From positions 1,240,001-1,304,000 of the forward strand of contig NZ_CP045293.1 of NCBI RefSeq assembly GCF_009363075.1: a stretch of 64,000 nt of DNA. The letters are read 5' to 3'. Below the pieces are notes generated by a model. That model saw nothing but the letters and a program-made list of their open reading frames with translations, ran no database searches and was not told the origin of the DNA. Shown in pieces: positions 34,913-42,368 of the stretch. Numbering within the stretch: the first letter of the stretch is position 1; each line of letters starts with the position of its first letter. This stretch comes from Paenibacillus guangzhouensis (GTDB lineage Bacteria > Bacillota > Bacilli > Paenibacillales > Paenibacillaceae). Position numbers and translations under genes: made by a program.

Positions 34913-35191
34913 TCTCCGTTACGCAAAGCAGGTCGATTATGGTCAGATACCACCATGATTGATCTGTTTTTTGTTATGTTCACTTTCTCACAGGATTTTC
35001 AAAATGCTACGCAACTGTAGAATACGCCACCCCGATAGAGAGGATGAAGAGGCAAAGCATCTTTTGGAGTAGTTAGCCCGACCATTAATATTGTCAGGAC
35101 TTTACTGCAAATTGTCCGCAACAATCTGGCTACTTGCGGCGATGACTACAGTGCAAGAACAATCTGGTGACGACCAGTTTACATAAACAAA
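34913..35191 (+). repeat. 279-bp direct repeat D, copy 2
   Basis: Same sequence as 30522-30800 with a handful of substitutions, ending at the identical scaffold codon. Contains a type B terminator at 34929-34972 and no gene. Confidence 0.85.
34929..34972 (+). terminator. Type B intercassette terminator, copy 4
   Basis: Same hairpin as 30538-30581. Confidence 0.8.
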
Positions 35192-36110
35192 AAGACAACG
35201 AAGGAAGTCGCAGACACCGTAAGTTATCTAGCAGCTAACCCCGAAGTACTCGTCGAAGCGGCGAAAAAAATGTATACTGATTTTGATAAAGCTTCACCAG
35301 AGAAAAAGGCGGAGATGATTGGCGCGGTAGCATCCATGCTCGTGCCTGGAGTATCCGTAACGAAGATTGGTAAGGTAGAAAAAGTGACGGAAGTGATGAC
35401 ATCGATCGCGAAAAAGAAAGATGAAGAAGATCGATTATCCAACCTCCGTGTCCCAGCTTCAAGAGTCTTTTTCGAATATGCTGCCATATCGGCTGGCGAT
35501 GACCCCCGAGGGTGTCATGATGATGGTGCCGAATACGAAGAAGATCGACTGACTTCGGTGCATCGAAACCGTCATCCTTACATGATGGACCGAATGTGTC
35601 TAAGATAGATGGGAAGGGTGATCCGGGGAAATCCGGGATTGATGGGACGGGTAAAGGTGGTATTAACAATAAGTTAACTGAACCTTCATTGACTAAAGAG
35701 GGAAAACCAAGAGGAAATTATGCAAATCATGAAGGTGGAAGAGGAAATATAAGACAAAACGAGGCTGCCGACTTATTTGCAGAACAAGGTTACGATATTC
35801 AAATGTTGGATGAATGGAGGATTATGGTCTAAAAGAAGGGAAAAATCCTGATTTCCTAATTGAGGGGAAAGTGTTTGATTACTATGCTCCTGATGTCGAT
35901 ACTCCTATCGATAGTATTTGTAAAAAAATAAAAGACAAGACTAAAAATCAAGCCCAAAGAATTGTGCTTAATCTAGATGATTATCCTGCTGAAAATATGA
36001 GCTAATAAAGACTATTTTGAGACAAACAAACCCCAACGCAAATTTAAAACACCTAGATGAACTCTTAATGGTTAAGGATGGTCAAATTACTAGAGTTTTT
36101 GGGAGGTAGG
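35192..36110 (+). pseudogene. Displaced toxin cassette 10, CdiA_C-type tRNase tip
   Basis: Scaffold from TTKEVADTVSYLAANPEVL. Frame breaks occur near 35415 (extra AAAG), 35550 (GACTGACTTCGG), 35812 and 36003. Reading across them, the tip after IDGTG runs GKPRGNYANHEGG...QNEAADLFAEQGYDIQML, then GKNPDFLIEGKVFDYYAP, KIKDKTKNQAQRIVLNLDD and finally LRQTNPNANLKHLDELLMVKDGQITRVFG. This is the NPDxxIEGxxFDxYAP...QAxRIVLNL pattern of CdiA_C-type tips, known tRNases. At least four frame errors make it a clear pseudogene. Confidence 0.75.
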
Positions 36111-36114
36111 AAGA

Positions 36115-36621
36115 ATGGATTACGAATTATTTATAAATACTAAGTTGGAAAGAATAAACATAGGGGATCTATTATATGAAATAGCGAGTGATGTAATAGT
36201 CGAGGAAGTTAAGATTAATAAAATGCGACATGAACTTGATTTTCAATATGTATATATTGGTTGCGAATACTTTTCAATAGACATTGATCTAGACGATGAA
36301 GATGATGATATGGAAGAATATCAGGAGATGAATATGAGATATCATAGCGTTAATACAAATATGCGTATTAGTGTTCAGATGATTTCAAAGACGTTTAATA
36401 TTGGATGGATGAAATTTCTTGAAATAATCGGAAGGATTTTACGAGTTATTGATGGAGATTTGCTTTTGCTGGATGATAGTTCTTTTCCAGTAATGAAAAG
36501 AAAAGATAATATGTTGTATATAAATAGCAATTTAGATGAATACCGTGTCAAGTATATTACTAAGGAGAATTTAAACCTTCTTCATTACCCTTATATTGAG
36601 GAAAATTTCTCGGGAAAGTAA
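36115..36621 (+). CDS. Immunity protein of the CdiA_C cassette
   Basis: 168 residues, GGGAGG 9-10 bases before ATG 36115. Paralogue of the 155-residue protein at 20257 with the same MD-x-ELF start and NSNLDEYRVKYI end; it carries an acidic DLDDEDDDMEEYQE insertion. The only intact part of this cassette, so selection on protection is plausible (inference). Confidence 0.65.
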   Translation: MDYELFINTKLERINIGDLLYEIASDVIVEEVKINKMRHELDFQYVYIGCEYFSIDIDLDDEDDDMEEYQEMNMRYHSVNTNMRISVQMISKTFNIGWMKFLEIIGRILRVIDGDLLLLDDSSFPVMKRKDNMLYINSNLDEYRVKYITKENLNLLHYPYIEENFSGK

Positions 36622-36847
36622 TAAATTATACAAGATATAAAGCTCAGTAATGAGAAATAGGTAGATTTGGAATCTGTATAGTTTGTAAATTAGTTTGTGT
36701 AAACTCGGTTACAACTCCAACTACAAGATCGTACAATACAACCAACTAAACAACACTTGATTAACTTTCAAAAGCTCCTTCCCACTTGAACCATAAGTAG
36801 AAATGAGCTTTTTTTTGCAAGTTCAAAATCAGAGGAGGATGAAACGA
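36622..36847 (+). other. Intercassette spacer before cassette 11
   Basis: AT-rich, contains the GATCGTACAATACAACCAAC element and the type A hairpin. No gene. Confidence 0.6.
36770..36817 (+). terminator. Type A intercassette terminator, copy 7
   Basis: AAAAGCTCCTTCC...GAAATGAGCTTTTTTTT hairpin, followed by AGAGGAGGATGAAACGAATGG. Confidence 0.78.
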
Positions 36848-37026
36848 ATGGTAAAGCGTGAACAAGTATTGACAGTAAAGTTGAAGAGACATCAACCAGC
36901 CTAGGAAGCAGAAAACTTAACAATTTATGGCCATCTAATACTTATGAGGGCATCGTAAGTTGGGGTCAAGAAGCAGTAAACGGGGCGAAAAAGGCAGGTA
37001 GTTCTGTGTTAGAAGGAGTAAGCAGA
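36848..37026 (+). pseudogene. Truncated MVKREQ leader fragment before cassette 11
   Basis: ATG 36848 gives MVKREQVLTVKLKRHQPA and TAG. In the linker one frame reads WPSNTYEGIVSWGQEAVNGA then KKAGSSVLEGVSR, the best preserved version of this foreign helical segment in the window. It then joins the scaffold at GCAAACGATGGCAG. Confidence 0.55.
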
Positions 37027-38392
37027 ACAGCAAACGATGGCAGATGCGAGAGCACTCATGAAGGGTGATGTCAAACAAAATGCGAAAGGGTCCATCCTGC
37101 AACAACGGCCACTAACTGCTGGTCAACGGGCTTCATGGGATCGATAGAGGAACTACGCAATCCAATACTTCAAGGATTCTTCCTCCTGGTATCAAGCAGC
37201 GCCGATTCCAACGATATTATTTGGATTTTTCCGAGGTCTAACGCTGCAAATCCAGAGAACGACATTGATTGATCGCATGCAGAAATATAAAGGAGATGCT
37301 GAGGTTGCAGCCTTACTGCAGATGATGCAGCAAGGTTCGATGCAAGAGCAGATCGAAGCCCAGCAGAAATTAGAACAGATCAGTAAAGAGCTAATCGAGG
37401 TAGGACGATGCCAAGCAGCCTATGAGGTATATAAGCAGTTTGGACAGACCGCCTATATGGAAGGGGCGCATGCTGCGGCGGAGAAGGCAAGGTCCATGCT
37501 GTCGGGGCTTGGGATGAATCGTTCATATTATGATAGGGATGTGAACTTGAGATCCGAATATACGGGATCACCGTTATCTGCATGTCAGTACAATCCGCTG
37601 AAGAATGACCATTCGGTGATGCCGACCGACGATCGACTTCTCACTATGATTCAACTAGCCGTGGGAAATAAGGAATACAGGGCGTGGGCGATAGAGAATT
37701 ACGATGGATTTGAACAAAAGTTAAAATAAGAAGAACAAGAAGAACAAGAAGCACTAGCAAAACAAATGGAAGTCTGCATTGCCCCAGATACCCGGAATCC
37801 GTTCGAAAAATCGATTGACAGTTTTAAGGAAATCGGACAAGATCTTTATGATGCAGCAGTTGAACGGAACGAGAAGAAATGGGATTCGACATATGATTTT
37901 TTCAACTATTTAACGAGCGGCATATCTGGAGGAATCATAACAGGAGCAGAAGACCGTGCGGTAAAGATGTGGGATTCACCGTATCGTTTTATTAATTGGC
38001 TAACGATAGGTATCCCTGATACAGTAAAGTGGACGTTTGCTCCAGAAGATGCCTTGTCTAAAGAGCACTGGCTAAGTAGTATTAGTTTAGTAGGGATGAT
38101 CGCTGGTGGGTACGCCTCAGCGGCAAAACCAGGTGCGGTCATAAAACCTATATACGATGGGCCAAGTGTTCCTAAGGCGGATGGGAAGATTTTGGGGACG
38201 CGATATGCTAAACCAACTGATTTATTTAAGGAAGATACTTTTGCTCCATTTGGACAAAGAATCGCTCCTAAGAATTTGTATAGGGAAATGAATAAGTCAA
38301 ATGTAGGCAAAGAAACACTGGGCTTATTACCTAAATATCGCTTTTACGTTACATCTAACGGGTCGATTATGGTCAGATACTACCATGTTTGA
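37027..38392 (+). pseudogene. Chimeric toxin cassette 11 with a different pre-toxin domain
   Basis: The scaffold start (TMADARALMKGD) is interrupted by TAG at 37144 where the others have TGG. The frame is open again to TAA 37727, then continues in the same frame. From LAVGNKEYRAWAIENYDGF the sequence leaves the usual scaffold and reads RNPFEKSIDSFKEIGQDLYD, KKWDSTYDFFNYLTSGISGG, DSPYRFINWLTIGIPDTVK, SKEHWLSSISLVGMIAGGY. This is a central domain I know from other Bacillales polymorphic toxins. It ends in a type B terminator, without a tip. A fragment of the same domain lies at 15339-15420. Confidence 0.7.
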
Positions 38393-38403
38393 CCTGTTTT
38401 TTG
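38360..38403 (+). terminator. Type B intercassette terminator, copy 5
   Basis: GGTCGATTATGGTCAG...TACCATGTTTGACC with six T residues, overlapping the end of cassette 11. Confidence 0.75.
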
Positions 38404-38439
38404 TTGTCTTCGTTTTCTCACAGATTTTTGAAAATGCTA

Positions 38440-38742
38440 CACAACTGTAGACCATATCGGATTGTTTCGACTTCAGAAGGAGTCATGATAATGGGTGCCG
38501 AATCAAGTAAGATTGACTTCGGGGCATCGAAACCACCATCATTACATGATGGACCGAATGTGTCTAAGATAGATGGGAAGGGTGATGCGGGCAGACTTGG
38601 GATTGAGGGGACGGGTAATGTTGATATTATCAGACAAGTCGTCTCGGGAGTAACTTATTTTACAAGTGACAGTTTCGGAGGAATCCTAAATATGTTAACT
38701 GAAAAAGCTATCGAACTACATTGGCGGAGCCTATCCAGCTAA
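38440..38742 (+). pseudogene. Terminal scaffold fragment 12
   Basis: Reads PYRIVSTSEGVMIMGAESSK, IDFGASKPPSLHDGPNVSKI and LGIEGTGN, the last 40 residues of the scaffold including the junction. About 40 codons of an unrecognised tip start follow, ending at 38742. No immunity gene follows. This is the right edge of the toxin locus. Confidence 0.65.
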
Positions 38743-38749
38743 GTACGTC

Positions 38750-38778
38750 TTGTGCTTCTTCAACCATCATGATATGAT
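38750..38778 (+). promoter_or_regulatory. Promoter of the ABC-F gene
   Basis: TTGTGC, 17-base spacer, TATGAT. The expected transcription start near 38785 gives a leader of about 310 bases before the ABC-F start codon. Confidence 0.6.
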
Positions 38779-38784
38779 GATTCC

Positions 38785-39096
38785 ATCTTATGAAATCACG
38801 GAGGTACACACAGTCCAATGAAGTAAGTACACGTTATTTTCGTCGCGAACTTGAATGAAGTTGTTCAAGCGGCCTCTGCCGAGGGTAGAGTGAACGGGAT
38901 ACGTGTATCATCTGACGGGGACTGATTATTTCTTGTGTACAAGTGAGTGGTGCGATTCACCTTTCTATGGGATGCGGGTGATTGCATAGCCTCTTTACTT
39001 CGTGTACCTATGAATCACCCTATACACATTTCGTTTGCGAGATCCACGGTCAGTTGCGGCCGTGGATTTTTTTATTTGACGATCGGAGGAATGTGT
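38785..39096 (+). promoter_or_regulatory. Structured attenuator leader of the ABC-F gene
   Basis: Contains a mini-ORF ATGAAGTAA at 38818 (GGAGG 13 bases upstream) and a second one, MRVIA, at 38972. Further elements are a GTACACG...CGTGTAT closing stem with an inner CTTGAA/TTCAAG hairpin, an 8-bp stem GGGTGATT (38976) with AATCACCC (39013), and a strong terminator at 39042-39073 just before the ribosome binding site. This is the layout of ribosome-mediated attenuation known for ABC-F resistance genes such as vmlR and lmo0919. The details of the switch are inferred. Confidence 0.6.
39042..39073 (+). terminator. Attenuator terminator
   Basis: ATCCACGG...CCGTGGAT, 8-bp GC-rich stem, 10-base loop and seven T residues, 24 bases upstream of the ABC-F start codon. 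Confidence 0.85.
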
Positions 39097-40947
39097 ATGA
39101 AGTCTACACTTTTAAAAGTAAATCAAGCATCGAAGGAATATAGCGGCAAAGTTATTTTTGAGCAGGTAAGCTTGGAGATTGTCGAAGGGGAGCATGTCGC
39201 GTTGTTCGGGCAAAATGGCGTCGGGAAGACGACGCTGCTGCAGGCCTTGCTCGGGCGGCTTGATCTCGATGGAGGAAACATCCAGCGGATGCTTCCAGTG
39301 TCCGAATGGGGGACGCTGGATCAGCAACTAGAGATCGAATCGGATGTTGTGACGCGCGATTTCGTCCAACAAGGGATGGTCGAGTGGCACACGGCAAAAC
39401 TCCAAATGGAAGACCTACAGAATGCGCTGCAGCACGGCACTGATGATTCATCGGATCCCGATTTATTCGAACGGTATGAAGCAGCGTATAATCGCTTTGA
39501 GTCCTTAGGCGGCTACGAAAACGAGACTCAAATCGATACCTGCATGCAGCGCGTCGGATTACATTCTGCCGTATGGCATCAACCGTATAACGATCTTAGC
39601 GGCGGTCAGAAGACGAAGGCGCAGCTAGCCCGTATTTTGGTCGCGAATCCCAGGTTCCTGCTGCTTGACGAACCGACTAATCATCTTGACGGTGAGACGC
39701 TCGAATGGCTGGAAGAATGGGTTGCCTCATATAAAGGAACGATCTTGATGGTCTCCCATGACCGTACTTTTCTGGATCGCACGGCAACCGCGATATTAGA
39801 ACTGACGTCGAAGGGGTGTACACGATACACAGGAGGCTACTCGGACTACCGCCGTCAGAAGGACATTGAATTACAGACGCAGGCGGCTCTTTACAAGAAA
39901 CAGGAGCAAGAGAAGGAAGCACTGCTCGAATGTATTCGACGCTATCAGCAGTGGTTCAATACCGCTGAGCGGCGAGCGGGCACGCAGACCGAAGTGAAGA
40001 TTACGAAATCCTACTACAAGGCTAGAGCGATGAAGAATATTACGCGGTACCATGCGAAGGAGAAGGAGCTGGAAAGACTCGAACAGAATCGGGTGGATAA
40101 GCCGAAGGAAGACACGAAAATCCACGTTCAGTTTGAAGCCGATTCGCTTGTATCCAATACCTTAATCCGTATGGAGGATGTGACGTTCGCTTATCCCGAT
40201 GCAAGCCCGGTCTTTACGAATTTGAAGCTGCAGGTGGATCGTGCGGATCGTATTGCGGTTATGGGGGCAAATGGTGCCGGAAAGTCTACGCTGCTGAAAG
40301 TCATGATTGGTGAGTTCTCGCCTTCAGGCGGCGCGGTTCGGCACCATCCTCAGCTGAAGATTGGCTACTTCTCGCAGGAGTTGGAGAACCTCGAGGAAGA
40401 GATGACGATTCTAGACAGCTTATTGGTACTCCCGAACATGACGCAGACCTACGCGAGAACGATTTTAGGCTGCTTCTTATTTTCGCGAGACGATGTTTTT
40501 AAGTATATTAAAGACCTAAGCATGGGCGAACGATGCCGGGTTGCGTTCATTAAGCTGTATTTTAGCGATGCACATATGCTCGTATTGGATGAGCCGACGA
40601 ACTATTTGGATATTGCGACGCAAGAGAAGATGGAGGAAGCCTTCCGAGGTTATCCGGGAGCGATTGTCGTCGTATCCCATGATCGCTACTTAATCGGCCA
40701 ATTGGCGAACCGGATCTGCAGAATCGAAGCGGGTGAGGTCCAATTATTCGATGGCACTTACGAAGAGTTCATGCATCATCGTCAAGCCCAAGCACAGGGC
40801 GGAATGAATCGGGAGGATCAGGATCGGCTGCAGCGCCTGGAACTTGCATTAACGCAGAAGCTAATGGATCCTACAGACACGTCGACGGAAGATTATATGG
40901 TGCAAATTCGGCAATTGAAAGCGGAGATCCATAAGCTAAAATCGTAA
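39097..40947 (+). CDS. ABC-F ribosome-protection ATPase (VmlR/Vga type)
   Basis: 616 residues from ATG 39097 (CGGAGGA 6 bases upstream; ATG 39091 is too close). Two nucleotide-binding domains without TM segments: Walker A GQNGVGKTT (about residue 40) and GANGAGKST (about 390); signatures LSGGQ and LSMGE; Walker B LLLDEPTNHLD and LVLDEPTNYLD; between them the charged helical linker that reaches into the ribosome. The LSMGER-type second signature is typical of antibiotic-resistance ABC-F proteins such as VmlR. It should displace drugs (lincosamides, streptogramins, pleuromutilins or similar) from the 50S subunit; the drug range cannot be read from sequence. The leader with attenuator suggests induction by ribosome-targeting drugs. 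Confidence 0.85.
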   Translation: MKSTLLKVNQASKEYSGKVIFEQVSLEIVEGEHVALFGQNGVGKTTLLQALLGRLDLDGGNIQRMLPVSEWGTLDQQLEIESDVVTRDFVQQGMVEWHTAKLQMEDLQNALQHGTDDSSDPDLFERYEAAYNRFESLGGYENETQIDTCMQRVGLHSAVWHQPYNDLSGGQKTKAQLARILVANPRFLLLDEPTNHLDGETLEWLEEWVASYKGTILMVSHDRTFLDRTATAILELTSKGCTRYTGGYSDYRRQKDIELQTQAALYKKQEQEKEALLECIRRYQQWFNTAERRAGTQTEVKITKSYYKARAMKNITRYHAKEKELERLEQNRVDKPKEDTKIHVQFEADSLVSNTLIRMEDVTFAYPDASPVFTNLKLQVDRADRIAVMGANGAGKSTLLKVMIGEFSPSGGAVRHHPQLKIGYFSQELENLEEEMTILDSLLVLPNMTQTYARTILGCFLFSRDDVFKYIKDLSMGERCRVAFIKLYFSDAHMLVLDEPTNYLDIATQEKMEEAFRGYPGAIVVVSHDRYLIGQLANRICRIEAGEVQLFDGTYEEFMHHRQAQAQGGMNREDQDRLQRLELALTQKLMDPTDTSTEDYMVQIRQLKAEIHKLKS

Positions 40948-40970
40948 ATATCACAATCTGGGATATATAA

Positions 40971-41008
40971 TGTGAATTTTATCACAAACTATTCGAGGGC
41001 CATATGAT
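40971..41008 (+). promoter_or_regulatory. Fnr box and promoter of the Cys-rich gene
   Basis: TGTGA-ATTTTA-TCACA (40971-40986) is a perfect match to the Bacillus Fnr consensus. A -10 box TATGAT at 41003-41008 places the box centre near -37 to -41, as for class II activation. Confidence 0.7.
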
Positions 41009-41044
41009 ATAGTGGTGTCATAAACGAAAGGGAGTTGACGAGAC

Positions 41045-41227
41045 ATGAAAAACGCGAACTTCACGGATGAAATGACACAAAACTATATGAGATTTTGCTA
41101 TATTTGCGATGATGCCTCGAAATGTACAACCGAAGAACAATGCAGAGCCTGCTGGGCCAGCATGACTTTGGAAGAAGAACATGAGACATGTGAGACAACC
41201 AAATATATGAAGCTGCAATATGCTTAA
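41045..41227 (+). CDS. Small Cys-rich protein under a predicted Fnr box
   Basis: 60 residues, GGGAG before ATG 41045. Contains FCYICDDASKC...EQCRACW and a later Cys, six Cys in all, spaced C-x2-C-x6-C-x6-C-x2-C, which could bind zinc or an iron-sulfur cluster or act as a thiol switch. No TM or signal segment. The upstream Fnr box and terminator downstream make it a single-gene unit, probably induced at low oxygen. Function is unknown. Confidence 0.7.
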   Translation: MKNANFTDEMTQNYMRFCYICDDASKCTTEEQCRACWASMTLEEEHETCETTKYMKLQYA

Positions 41228-41271
41228 ACTGTGTTACCTCAATACATTAACAACATGACGATAACTGCAGT

Positions 41272-41317
41272 AAACCTCTAATTCATTCCTTGTTCCAAGG
41301 GTGGGTTAGAGGTTTTG
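41272..41317 (+). terminator. Terminator after the Cys-rich gene
   Basis: AAACCTCTAA...TTAGAGGTTT, 10-bp stem, large loop, short T tail. Confidence 0.7.
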
Positions 41318-41396
41318 TGGTTTCAAGGAGTATAGGGAAGTGTTATGATAGTACAATACCGAACACAGTAAGAATTGAAATGGAAGTGAAGAAACG

Positions 41397-41825
41397 ATGA
41401 TTCAACCGATTGTTGCAGAAGATTTACCAGAACTTGAGGCACTATATGAAGAATTGATCGGGGAGAAAGGTTCATTGACGCAGATGGAAGTTGTGTTCCA
41501 GAAGATGCGTGCCAATGAGGCTTATCATTTGATGGGCTATAAAGTGGATGGGGTATTAGCCGGATCGGTTATGGGGGTTATCTGCCTTGATCTCGTAGGC
41601 TCCTGTACACCGTTCATGGTCGTAGAGAACGTAATTGTCTCTTCTCGATTTCAGGGGCATGGCGTAGGCAAAAAACTAATGCTTGCATTGGAAGAGATTG
41701 CGAAAGCAAACTCCTGCGGATATATCATGTTTTGTTCGAGCGCCTTCCGTAAAGAAGCGCATCAATTCTATGCATCCTTAGGCTACGCGTTGGATGCGGT
41801 TCAAGGCTTTCGTAAGATGCTGTAA
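41397..41825 (+). CDS. GNAT family N-acetyltransferase
   Basis: 142 residues. The acetyl-CoA loop VSSRFQGHGVGKKLM (about residues 80-95) carries the R-x-x-G-x-G/A pattern, followed by C-G-Y-I-M-F-C and the conserved C-terminal AHQFYASLGYA. It should transfer an acetyl group to an amine; the substrate is unknown. Single gene, convergent with the next. Confidence 0.82.
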   Translation: MIQPIVAEDLPELEALYEELIGEKGSLTQMEVVFQKMRANEAYHLMGYKVDGVLAGSVMGVICLDLVGSCTPFMVVENVIVSSRFQGHGVGKKLMLALEEIAKANSCGYIMFCSSAFRKEAHQFYASLGYALDAVQGFRKML

Positions 41826-41843
41826 TAGAACATCTATCATCTC

Positions 41844-42254
41844 CTAATCTAGGAATCGTGAGCGAACTTCTGGTGAAGGGAGCATACAGCTATCGCTTTT
41901 CCCGAACCAGCGGTAGCGGTTCTTAGCGACGAAGTTGTACACGAGGTCTCTTAAGGGCCGAGGCACGATACGCAGTACACTTGCAGAACGCCATATACCA
42001 TGGAACTGCTTCGCAATGCGCAGTGCAGCGTCTGATTTCGTATAGAGCTGTCCTTGATCGATGACAACGACGCTGCTAAGCTCACCAGCGTAACCTTGCT
42101 CGCGGAGCAAACGCATACCTGTCTCGCTTTGCAGCGACGCGAAGGAGAAGTAGCTGTTCTTGTCTCTACGAATAATAAATTGAACGCTGCTGTTGCAGAA
42201 ATTGCATACACCATCAAATAGAATGATTGCCTTTGGATTTGGGGTCATCATCAA
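41844..42254 (-). CDS. DCC-family thiol-disulfide oxidoreductase (DUF393)
   Basis: 136 residues. The start has ILFDGVCNFCNSSVQF, the D-x-x-C-x-x-C motif that names the DCC family, and later RWFGKSDSC. These small thioredoxin-fold-like proteins (YuxK type) probably handle disulfides in the cytoplasm. Convergent with the GNAT gene, divergent from hisC. Confidence 0.85.
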   Translation of the reverse strand: MMMTPNPKAIILFDGVCNFCNSSVQFIIRRDKNSYFSFASLQSETGMRLLREQGYAGELSSVVVIDQGQLYTKSDAALRIAKQFHGIWRSASVLRIVPRPLRDLVYNFVAKNRYRWFGKSDSCMLPSPEVRSRFLD

Positions 42255-42368
42255 CGCTCCTTATATGCAAGGCTATCGCTTGGCACAGACGTTAATCTCA
42301 GCATACCATGACACAAGCACCTTCGCTACCTTGGGCATGAAGCATATTATCCATGGGAGGATCATGAA

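Noticed and set aside
1-38742. CRISPR array among the many repeats
   Set aside because: Repeats are long, irregularly spaced and coincide with genes or terminators; there are no short regular repeats with spacers and no cas genes.
38947-39096. N-terminal extension of the ABC-F protein from GTG 38947
   Set aside because: It would pass through the attenuator hairpin, and ATG 39097 has a well-spaced ribosome binding site and starts at the normal ABC-F N-terminus.
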